A stretch of DNA of 64,000 nucleotides from the NCBI GenBank assembly GCA_028066245.1, contig JALCBR010000002.1:96758-160757 (forward strand), given 5' to 3'. The notes beneath the pieces are model-generated. The model worked only from the letters and a program-made list of their open reading frames with translations, searched no databases and was not told the origin of the DNA. Every line of letters starts with the position of its first letter. Positions within the stretch are counted from its first letter, which is position 1. The position numbers and the translations under genes were made by a program. The stretch comes from Pirellulales bacterium. GTDB lineage: Bacteria; Planctomycetota; Planctomycetia; Pirellulales; S012-138. Shown here piece after piece: positions 57,023 to 64,000 of this stretch.

Positions 57023-57093
57023 CTTTGCCATAAGTCGTGGCGGCGAGAAGGTCTCATGCTGCCAGTCAAGTAGCTTGAACTGATCGCTGGCCT

Positions 57094-58746
57094 CTAATAC
57101 TTCATCCGTAATTCCGCTCGAAATCCTGGACTGATGTTTTCGCTCTCGCGTTTTGCTGCGAAGCCATCCATTAGCAAAATGTAGTGCTGTCCGAACGCTC
57201 GTTGCCAACGAATAACGGCACCCAGGGCACCGGTATTGTCGCCCTTTGTTTCCGCATGCCCTCCAATCTCAAAGATCACCTGCTGTCGCGTGTGGTCGTA
57301 GAAGAACTGGTAGCCCACGCTGCCACCGGCGCGATTGTTCGTTCGTGCTCCCAGCGGAGCGTCGAGCGCGCCAATACCCGGAGCAGAATACAACACACCG
57401 GTCTGTCCCAATGGTCCGGCAGCCAGCGTCCCTCGCGCCGGCGAAGTGAATTGATCGATGGCCCAAAATCCGTTCACATAGATCAGGTCTTCCACCCCGT
57501 GTGGCGTCCACGAAGTCTGAGCGAAGAGCAGCTCGCCTTGGTCTGCAAACATCGTGCGGCCACTTGTTGGATAGCTGGCCAGGACATGCAATGACGTGTT
57601 GTACGTGTTGTGAAAGAGATGATGCCGTTGAATGCTGCTCCAACCGAAGGCCGCCAAGTCACCTGTACCTGCGGCATTGCTGAACACGAACGTCGCGTCA
57701 AAGTTGACCGTGCTGTGGGCAAAGTCGCTTTCTGTTAACAGTGCCACCATGCGGGAATTCCCGTCGTCCAGGTTGATGTCCTGAAAAGGGCTGTTGCGAT
57801 TGATGTTGTCCCAGGCATAAACCGCGGTCATCCGCAGGTTCAACAGTGATCCAGCGTTGAGCGTATTCCGCGTTACGGTCACGGCATCAATCACATCCTC
57901 GTTGATCAGCAGCCCTTGCTGCGCGAGCAGCGGCATTCGTCCCACCGCGAATCCGTAGTCCAAAGCGCGCGTATCGAAAGGGTCAAGTCGCGGAAACACC
58001 TCGCCAAAATCGCCTTCAAAGAACATCGTGTTGAAGCGGAAGTTGCTGCCATCGAAGCTATCTCCGTTGCGGAAGTCATATCCGCTGAACCTTCTCACGC
58101 TGCCCTCTTCTTCGTCGAATGGCCGAAACTGCATCAGCACGCGTTCTGTTCCGCTCAAGTTCAGCTGCGTAAACAAGTCCCAGCGGTGAGCCCATTCGGC
58201 CACAGGATCGCCTGGTCGCTGCAAGTCTGCATATTGCACGGCCGATCGGTACTCGCCAAAGACCCAAAGCGCCGGTCTCCAGATAGCACCGGTGTGAGTT
58301 TGGATTCCGTGCGCCAACGGACCATTGGCCAGAAACCCTTCGTTCCATTCGAACAGCAACGGTGGACGTTGCGGAATCGGTTGAATGCCGATCGCTACGC
58401 TATCCAACTCAGTGTGAAGACGGTCATGCTTGCCGCCAAAGATATGCTCAAACGACTGAGCTAAAGGTTGGGCTGGTTGCGAGATAAACGTGGGCGCAAG
58501 CTCAATCAACTCCCAATGCCACGGCGTTTCCGGCTCTTCATGCTCGGTCAAGATCACGCCACGCGTGTGGCTCACGCCCACCGTGTTGCCATCCCATGCT
58601 TGAATGGTATGGCCTTCAACCATGGAAGGCGCGCTTTGCGGTGCGGACGGCAGGCGAGACACTCGTTGAGCCAGGGCGCGTGGAGCCACAATCCATGCCA
58701 AGAGCATGACCGCGACCACCGGCAAGATGACTGTTCGCACGCGCAT
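57094..58746 (-). CDS. Outer-membrane beta-barrel-like protein
   Basis: The 550-residue product has a signal peptide (MRVRTVILPVVAVMLLAWIVAPRALA). Alternating hydrophobic/polar strands follow, for example DLFTQLNLSGTERVLMQFRP, VTRNTLNAGSLLNLRMTAVY and YNTSLHVLASYPTSGR. The last residues (FRAELRMKY) end in an aromatic residue as outer-membrane barrels do. RPFDEEEGSVRRF is a charged loop. It is the last gene of the unit with the three cytochromes c (79 bases after the upstream cytochrome stop). I infer a porin or electron-transfer barrel partner; sequence alone does not prove it. Confidence 0.75.
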   Translation of the reverse strand: MRVRTVILPVVAVMLLAWIVAPRALAQRVSRLPSAPQSAPSMVEGHTIQAWDGNTVGVSHTRGVILTEHEEPETPWHWELIELAPTFISQPAQPLAQSFEHIFGGKHDRLHTELDSVAIGIQPIPQRPPLLFEWNEGFLANGPLAHGIQTHTGAIWRPALWVFGEYRSAVQYADLQRPGDPVAEWAHRWDLFTQLNLSGTERVLMQFRPFDEEEGSVRRFSGYDFRNGDSFDGSNFRFNTMFFEGDFGEVFPRLDPFDTRALDYGFAVGRMPLLAQQGLLINEDVIDAVTVTRNTLNAGSLLNLRMTAVYAWDNINRNSPFQDINLDDGNSRMVALLTESDFAHSTVNFDATFVFSNAAGTGDLAAFGWSSIQRHHLFHNTYNTSLHVLASYPTSGRTMFADQGELLFAQTSWTPHGVEDLIYVNGFWAIDQFTSPARGTLAAGPLGQTGVLYSAPGIGALDAPLGARTNNRAGGSVGYQFFYDHTRQQVIFEIGGHAETKGDNTGALGAVIRWQRAFGQHYILLMDGFAAKRESENISPGFRAELRMKY

Positions 58747-58825
58747 TTGGATGAGAAGTCAGCTCCGCGAGTCTCTTCGCGACGTTGTAGCGACTCGCAA
58801 GATGCAACGGACCTTTCAAGGACGG

Positions 58826-61036
58826 CTACTGTTCATGCACACGGAAGACAGCATTGCGAGAGTGTAAGGACAAATGGCCGGCCACAATTTCATTGGCCAC
58901 TTCGCGTGCGCTCATGTCGTAATCAAAACCAACGCTAGAAATCTCATGCACGAGATTGACTGGCACCATTCCGGCAATTAACTCCACATGTGCCGTATAA
59001 GGACCATCGCACGTGAGTTGCTTTGCGTCGATGTGATACTTCGCGTACCTCCACCCGCGGTTGGCGGCCAGATTTTGTTTGTGTTTTCGCGCACCCAGCG
59101 GACGGCCCAACACGGTGAAAGGTCGCGTTTCCGGTCGCATGTATGGCAACGGATCTAGTGAGTACGGCACGTTGAGTATCTGCTCACGTTCGCCGCCAAA
59201 GACGTTACGGGTGATAAATCGTGATTGGAGGGAGAACAACTGTCGGTCCAGCGGCAGCTTGCCGTTGTGGACATAAAACGAATGGCTGTCGCGCACATCG
59301 CCGTTTGGGTCCAGGTCACCAGAGACAAAGACGATGCGTCCCTGCCGATCGGCAACTGTTACGCGCAAGAAAACTAGTCGCTCAGCGTCAAAGCCGGTGG
59401 GGACTCCATGTCCGTCGGTTCCGTTAAAGACTAGGATGCGGAAATCGAGGCCATCTTGATCGACGTTGACCAGTTCAATCTCGCCCAATTGGTAGCCGGT
59501 GCTCAACACCTGGTGCTGCAAGGCCCTGGCTTCGGCACGAAGTTCAAACTGTTTCCGCAAGATGTCCGCGGCGCGGAACCTGCGCGCGGCATCTTGCCAC
59601 GCCGGCGGAAAGTGAGAGTTCTCCGGCAGATTGTGCTCAAACTCGATGGTGCCCCAGCCTGCACGGTAGTCGAACTGCAACCACTCGCGCATCGTCGCTA
59701 AGCCCGTGTACGGTGAGTTTCTTTTGAACGCCACATGTTCTTCGCGCATGGCTTCCGGATTGTGCGGAAAGATGCCCGGATGCACGATCGGATAATCGGG
59801 GCCCACGATCATATGGTTGGTTCGTTTCCGGCTCGGCGTGACAGTGTTTCCCACCTGCGCAGCCGGTTCGCAGGCATAGCCCGCCGCCCGGCCTGGTTCT
59901 ATGCTCATATGGCAGTCCTGGCAGGATTGCTGCTTTTCTCTGGCTGCGGGAGAACTCTTGAATTCGCTGAAGGCATCTTCCAGTCGGAACCCATTGGGCG
60001 CAAACACGTCATGGCATGCGCCGCAAAATGCTGGCGTTGTCAGCGCGAAGAATGGGACGGCGGCCTGATGGACGTCGCGACCACGCGTGTCTGGGTCGGG
60101 CGAAGGCTTCAAAACGCCGTACTTGTCAGGATTCGCAAACACTTCTTGCAAAACTTTGCTGCCAGTCGGTCCATAGATAGGCGCATTCAGGCCGCCGGCA
60201 ACGAGCGCCAGTCGGCCCGACCCTTTCCCCCAAGCTTGATTGACGCGGTGGCAGACAACGCAGGTGACACCCTCTCGCGACGTGGGGTGGCGATCCATGT
60301 TGGACATCACTAGCGGTTCGCCCATTGTTAGCCCAACCGGTGTATGGCAGCGGATGCAAAAGTCTCCCAACGTTCCGTTGTTGAGCTTGTTGATCTTGTT
60401 GTACATCGCGTTGAACACCGGGCTGAGCTGCGCATACGCGTGTGCGGAGACGGACCATTCCCGGAAATGCCCGGGATGGCACGTTTTGCATTTGGCCGCC
60501 GAAGGAAAAGGATCGTCCGTGAAGCAATCGGCGTGAGCCTGATCAATCACAAATTGCACAACTTCTGTTCGCGGTGGAGCATCGCCAGCAATCCCCGGCG
60601 GAAGAGGAGCCGTGGTGGAATCTGGCGTTGTCTCCCTGGTCGCGTTCACCGCCGGCTCCTGGTGAGTGACAGGGAGAATGCCTGACTTTGGGATGCTTTC
60701 CGCGCGCGAGGTTGTTGCTGGCTTTGTCTGGGGAGTCTTTGTTCCTTCTTCGATTGAGCAGGTATTCTGTCGGTGCAGCGAACCACCACATGTCTCGGGG
60801 AGCTGAGCCAACACTGCCGTGACGTCTGCGGAAAAAAGCCGCGGCGGTTCCGTGTTCGTTGTGGGGCCTGCTGTAGAAGGAACTGAGAGCGCTGTTTGGG
60901 CGGAGAGTTGCTTGTGGCTGTCTGTCAGGGAACGGTCACTCTCGATAGTGGGGAGCAACTCAACGGGATCGCCCAACGCAACCCAGCTCAGCAAAATCGC
61001 TGCAGTTGATCCAAACACAATCGCGCGAATCGACAT
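58826..61036 (-). CDS. Pentahaem cytochrome c with large C-terminal domain
   Basis: The 736-residue product has an N-terminal signal peptide (MSIRAIVFGSTAAILLSWVA) and five CxxCH haem sites: CKTCH, CIRCH, CVVCH, CGACH and CQDCH. The N-terminal ~170 residues between signal and first haem are Thr/Pro-rich and variable. Regions after the last haem (from about 390) include a possible beta-rich domain (VNVDQDGLDFRILVFNGT). It resembles the cytochrome c554/552 group. The track starts at a GTG (61054); ATG 61036 has AAGGA upstream. It is third of four genes on one strand (200-base gap after the previous gene). Confidence 0.86.
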   Translation of the reverse strand: MSIRAIVFGSTAAILLSWVALGDPVELLPTIESDRSLTDSHKQLSAQTALSVPSTAGPTTNTEPPRLFSADVTAVLAQLPETCGGSLHRQNTCSIEEGTKTPQTKPATTSRAESIPKSGILPVTHQEPAVNATRETTPDSTTAPLPPGIAGDAPPRTEVVQFVIDQAHADCFTDDPFPSAAKCKTCHPGHFREWSVSAHAYAQLSPVFNAMYNKINKLNNGTLGDFCIRCHTPVGLTMGEPLVMSNMDRHPTSREGVTCVVCHRVNQAWGKGSGRLALVAGGLNAPIYGPTGSKVLQEVFANPDKYGVLKPSPDPDTRGRDVHQAAVPFFALTTPAFCGACHDVFAPNGFRLEDAFSEFKSSPAAREKQQSCQDCHMSIEPGRAAGYACEPAAQVGNTVTPSRKRTNHMIVGPDYPIVHPGIFPHNPEAMREEHVAFKRNSPYTGLATMREWLQFDYRAGWGTIEFEHNLPENSHFPPAWQDAARRFRAADILRKQFELRAEARALQHQVLSTGYQLGEIELVNVDQDGLDFRILVFNGTDGHGVPTGFDAERLVFLRVTVADRQGRIVFVSGDLDPNGDVRDSHSFYVHNGKLPLDRQLFSLQSRFITRNVFGGEREQILNVPYSLDPLPYMRPETRPFTVLGRPLGARKHKQNLAANRGWRYAKYHIDAKQLTCDGPYTAHVELIAGMVPVNLVHEISSVGFDYDMSAREVANEIVAGHLSLHSRNAVFRVHEQ

Positions 61037-61260
61037 GGTCCTTCGGTGGGGCACTCAATGCGGTTGATCTGGCCATGGCGCAGCGCGCACCATCCCATGT
61101 CAATTGCATCGGGAAGGATATCCCAGCGATTGAGACATTCCGCGTCGCGGAAGCAATCGGTGTGCGGTAGAAGCTTGCTAGTCCACGTGCGGAACCGTTT
61201 ACCGATAGCATTGCCAGCAATGGTTCCAGCGACACTGGGAAGCTTGGTTCCGCGCAGAGT

Positions 61261-62448
61261 TCAGGGAAGGTGACTTCCCGGTTCCTCAAGTTCGCTGAGT
61301 TCACGCCCGTCACTGGAGCGGGCGAATTTGTGAGCTACGTCTGCGATTGCCTTTGCTGCTTCCGCGCATGACGTGGCGTCTGTGGCGAGAGAGAAGTCAC
61401 CGTCATCGATCTTTTTGTAGAACGGTTGGGCGATGTCAACGACGCGCTGCAAGCTCGGTGGAACTTCACTCAGTTCATCCAAGATGTCCTCAGTCAGGTA
61501 CTCAAATGCGTCAATCACCCGGTCGGCGACCGACTCGAAGTATTCGCCATCTTCATCTGTGGCGACCGAAAGATTTTGTAGTGAGACCTCTAATTCGGCG
61601 ACGGCGCCCAACACCAACATCATCCGTTTGCGACCTGCGCTGGTACGTCCTGGTTTGACGTGCAGTTGCTGGAGCCACAGCGTGGAAACCGACGCATTGA
61701 CGTGCTGGGCCAAATGAAAGTTGTGCCGCAGGTCGGAAAGAAACATCTCGGCGAAATCAAAGTTGCGTGATCCGTGGGAATGCCCGGCATTGACCAGCGC
61801 CTCCTCGCCGACGGCATGGCATTGGAAACATCGGCGGGCGAGTGAATACAGATCATCTGTGCCGTTTTTTCCCGCAGCGATACTGGCAGCCAATCGTTGC
61901 GAGTGGTGTTCGGCCGTTTCCGTTTCCCTCCTTGTCCCAGACGGTCCGTAGACAGCATGCGAGTTCAGCCAACCGGTCGCTCCCCCGGCGGGGTTGTGAC
62001 AAGATTCGCACGAGACACCGGGTACGACGTCAGGTCGACCGAATTCATCAACTCGCGGAGTTGCATGGCAGCGAACGCACAGTGAATTACGGGCGATTTC
62101 CTTCAACGGGATTCCCAGCGCTTCGGCATATTCACGTGCTGTGCTTTGCGTTCGCAGCAGATCGAAAGCTCGTCCAGCATGTTTGGTCTGCTTCCAATGT
62201 TCGTATTCAGCCTGGTGGCAGTTACGGCACTCCAACGGTCCGACGACGTGCTCAGCAATGAATTTCCGACGGGGTTGGCGTTCCGTCAGATCAAGTGTTG
62301 CGCGAGGTCGCCCGAGACCTGATTGCGCATCACTGGCTGCGAATTCAGCGCCGGCGCCGGCGATTGTCAACAACACAACGCAAGGTGCGCACAGGATGAA
62401 TGAAATGCGAACCGCACGGCTAGTCCGTGAGCGATGGCATTTTGTCAT
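61261..62448 (-). CDS. Tetrahaem cytochrome c, c554-like (copy 2)
   Basis: The 395-residue product has a signal peptide (ISFILCAPCVVLLTIAGAGA) and four CxxCH sites: CRNCH, CVRCH, CESCH and CFQCH. The spacing and the conserved GVSCESCHNPAGG segment fit the cytochrome c554 type. The C-terminal ~200 residues have no haem and are largely helical (MMLVLGAVAELEVSL). The track starts at a GTG (62475); ATG 62448 follows GACGGAGACTCG. It is clearly paralogous to the next gene (62507-63691). It lies 58 bases downstream of it. Confidence 0.88.
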   Translation of the reverse strand: MTKCHRSRTSRAVRISFILCAPCVVLLTIAGAGAEFAASDAQSGLGRPRATLDLTERQPRRKFIAEHVVGPLECRNCHQAEYEHWKQTKHAGRAFDLLRTQSTAREYAEALGIPLKEIARNSLCVRCHATPRVDEFGRPDVVPGVSCESCHNPAGGATGWLNSHAVYGPSGTRRETETAEHHSQRLAASIAAGKNGTDDLYSLARRCFQCHAVGEEALVNAGHSHGSRNFDFAEMFLSDLRHNFHLAQHVNASVSTLWLQQLHVKPGRTSAGRKRMMLVLGAVAELEVSLQNLSVATDEDGEYFESVADRVIDAFEYLTEDILDELSEVPPSLQRVVDIAQPFYKKIDDGDFSLATDATSCAEAAKAIADVAHKFARSSDGRELSELEEPGSHLP

Positions 62449-62506
62449 CGAGTCTCCGTCCATCGATGCAGGCACTCATCCCTTCATGCCGGTGTTGGGA
62501 AACACC

Positions 62507-63691
62507 TTATTTTCCTGGATCAAAGACCTTGCCCATCACTCGCGGTGAAATACGAACCGAATCGGGCAGACGGTTTCCATCGGCATGGCGGGCGATGAAC
62601 TTGTTCGCTTCTTCCGCGACCAAGGCCGCCGCCAGGGAGTATTTTCGCTTATCGTCCGCAGTCAACGCGCGCAGCGAGTCTCGGGTGAACTGGAAGTTGT
62701 TGGCCACTTCCATGACAGGGGCCAGGTCGGCGAGCTGGGTCTCGGCCAGAGCTCCCAGTGCGTCTTCGATACGATCGCAAACTTCTCGCCCCAGTGAACG
62801 GCGGTCTGTTGATGTGATGCTTGCCCGAACTCGAAGGCTCAATTCCAAGTCAGCTAGTTTTCCGGCAAGGAACATCAGCCTATCCCGGCCTTCAGCAGTG
62901 CGGTTCTCAGACCCTGCCAGCCATAGCGATGGCGTCTCTGCGTTCTTCCCGCGATCAAGCAAGACATTATGGCGAACTTCACCTTGGGACCAACGCACGA
63001 TTTCAAATCCTGACGACGTTGGATGCCCTGCCGCGATCAATTCTTCGATGGGAACGATGTGGCATGTCAGGCAGTTCTTTGCCACGGCCAGCACATCATC
63101 CGCGCGTTTCATGCCGGCGTTTCGGCAGGCAGCTAGTCGTGCGGCGCGATGTTCGGCGGATTCGGCATTTCGCTGGTTGAGCAGTTCTGTCATCGTGAAA
63201 TCCATGCCGCGACCGTAATCGGCGTGGATCTTAAACCAGCCGCCTTCCCCGCCAGCCTCGCCATGGCACGATTCGCACGAATTGCCGGGAGCGACACTCA
63301 GCGCGCCGTTTTCGACGATCGGTGTGCCGTGACATTGCGTGCAGACACTCTCAGCACTGGTGATTTTGTCGACAGGTATTCCCAGCGCCGTTGCGAAATC
63401 GGCAGCCTTGGCGTGCGTCAGGCGTTGCCATGCCTTGCTGCCGTGCGATGATGCCTGCCAGGCGGCGTGCTCTTGGTCATGGCAAGTGCGGCATGTTTCC
63501 CGCCCGATGACCTTGGCCGGATCAACGAGTTGTCCCGCGAGGTTTTGAGATTGCGCTCTAGCCTGAGGAACCGGGTGGATGGCCGCCGTTGAACTCTGCC
63601 GAGAACTCAAGCCGATCCCGCAAAGAGTTGTCGTGACAATAACGTAATAGGTCAACGTACGGCGTTCGAGCAGACGTGGCGTAAGACGCAT
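62507..63691 (-). CDS. Tetrahaem cytochrome c, c554-like (copy 1, first of the unit)
   Basis: The 394-residue product has an N-terminal hydrophobic signal (LTYYVIVTTTLCGIGLSS). Four CxxCH sites follow: CRTCH, CTQCH, CESCH and CLTCH. Then come IVPIEELIAAGHPTSSGFEIV and a helical C-terminus without haem. Shared features with the next gene include SCESCHG/NxAGG and the distal AGH motif. ATG 63691 has a good GGAGGA ribosome-binding site. It is the first of the four-gene unit, so the promoter should be in the 63692-64000 region, where repeat copy C lies. Confidence 0.88.
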   Translation of the reverse strand: MRLTPRLLERRTLTYYVIVTTTLCGIGLSSRQSSTAAIHPVPQARAQSQNLAGQLVDPAKVIGRETCRTCHDQEHAAWQASSHGSKAWQRLTHAKAADFATALGIPVDKITSAESVCTQCHGTPIVENGALSVAPGNSCESCHGEAGGEGGWFKIHADYGRGMDFTMTELLNQRNAESAEHRAARLAACRNAGMKRADDVLAVAKNCLTCHIVPIEELIAAGHPTSSGFEIVRWSQGEVRHNVLLDRGKNAETPSLWLAGSENRTAEGRDRLMFLAGKLADLELSLRVRASITSTDRRSLGREVCDRIEDALGALAETQLADLAPVMEVANNFQFTRDSLRALTADDKRKYSLAAALVAEEANKFIARHADGNRLPDSVRISPRVMGKVFDPGK

Positions 63692-64000
63692 GGCCAGAGT
63701 TCCTCCGTGAGCGCGGGCTACTGCAACCTCGTCTGACGGCGGTTGATCTCACCATTCAGACTGATTGGCATTCTCGCATATTCGTGTTGGTTTCACTACT
63801 CTGATGCACGTGTGCACTGCCATCATATTGATAGCCGGGGCGAGTTGCCGGTTGCCATATCTGTTCGAGAACATCTCCCTGATTGGCGTTCTGTTCGTCG
63901 GCATTTTTTCATCGCTTCGCGGATGCGTGATGGAATTGCCGTGGCGTTCCCGCGCGCCCTGCTCTGAGGCGTACGGGCGAAATTGACATTGGTCAAATTT
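63692..64000. other. Region upstream of the cytochrome unit, runs into the repeat
   Basis: No gene is recognised. The promoter of the cytochrome operon should be here. The first ~170 bases look unique; from about 63869 the sequence matches the repeat (listed separately). Confidence 0.5.
63869..64000 (+). repeat. Intergenic repeat, copy C, cut by the window end
   Basis: From about 63869 (AACATCTCCCTGATTGGCGT) the sequence follows the left flank of copy B (ATCTCCCTGATTGGTGTTCT). It then reaches the first 28-base arm CGTACGGGCGAAATTGACAT at 63970-63997. The 224-base centre expected next is beyond the window. It lies upstream of the multihaem cytochrome unit. Confidence 0.78.

Noticed and set aside
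59735-60313. 192-residue plus-strand ORF inside the pentahaem cytochrome gene
   Set aside because: It lies opposite a gene with five CxxCH motifs in frame and is a shadow of it.

Overview
This 64 kb window looks like chromosomal DNA of a planctomycete, most likely close to the Pirellulales. This placement is inferred from the mix of families and not from a marker gene. The evidence is a Gram-negative-type envelope gene (lpxK), the futalosine menaquinone route (mqnE), a DUF1570 protein, several long signal-peptide or membrane proteins of unknown function, c-type multihaem cytochromes in tandem, and many solitary housekeeping genes. Gene density is high and no phage, transposase, CRISPR array, tRNA or rRNA was seen.

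Layout. 1-7 kb (minus strand): a truncated secreted protein, a DUF1570 peptidase-like protein, a PIN-TRAM membrane protein, lpxK and mgtE. 7.2-10.4 kb (plus): psd and pssA in one operon, a small membrane protein and ribE. 10.4-13.8 kb: tryptophan 2,3-dioxygenase (minus), then an NRDE protein, mannose-1-phosphate guanylyltransferase and moaD. 13.9-21.6 kb (minus): a large anti-sigma-like protein, mqnE, a zinc-ribbon protein, a cytochrome b fused to a dihaem cytochrome c, a Rieske protein and nrnA. The bc-type complex and the menaquinone gene together suggest menaquinol oxidation. 22-32 kb (minus): ribF translationally coupled to a penicillin-acylase-like hydrolase, a sugar isomerase, a membrane protein, cstA and gltA. 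32-37 kb: a homocysteine methyltransferase-family protein, clpS, pgi and an archaeal-type phosphoglycerate mutase. 36.8-40.4 kb (minus): a three-gene unit of a 52-residue membrane protein that is missing from the ORF track, a methyltransferase and a sulfatase-fold membrane enzyme. 40.7-50.4 kb: a second penicillin-acylase paralogue, a HerA/DUF87 ATPase, a solitary TadG-like VWA protein and ligA. 50.5-57 kb: several secreted or hypothetical proteins, an ECF42-type sigma factor with its DGPF/YCII partner, and fructose-1,6-bisphosphatase. 57-63.7 kb (minus): three multihaem cytochromes c followed by an outer-membrane-barrel-like protein.

Two things stand out. The first is the multihaem cytochrome plus barrel operon, which has the gene content expected of a porin-cytochrome electron conduit, although that function is inferred. 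The second is a diverged intergenic repeat of about 0.5 kb. Two complete copies each have a 224-bp centre bounded by 28-nt inverted copies of CGTACGGGCGAAATTgACAT..., a third copy runs off the right edge, and a lone core sits upstream of the second penicillin acylase. The repeat behaves like a miniature mobile or structured extragenic element.

The coding calls rest on reading the translations and recognising motifs. No database search was possible. Starts were moved inside the longest ORF wherever a ribosome-binding site or the family's usual N-terminus argued for it.
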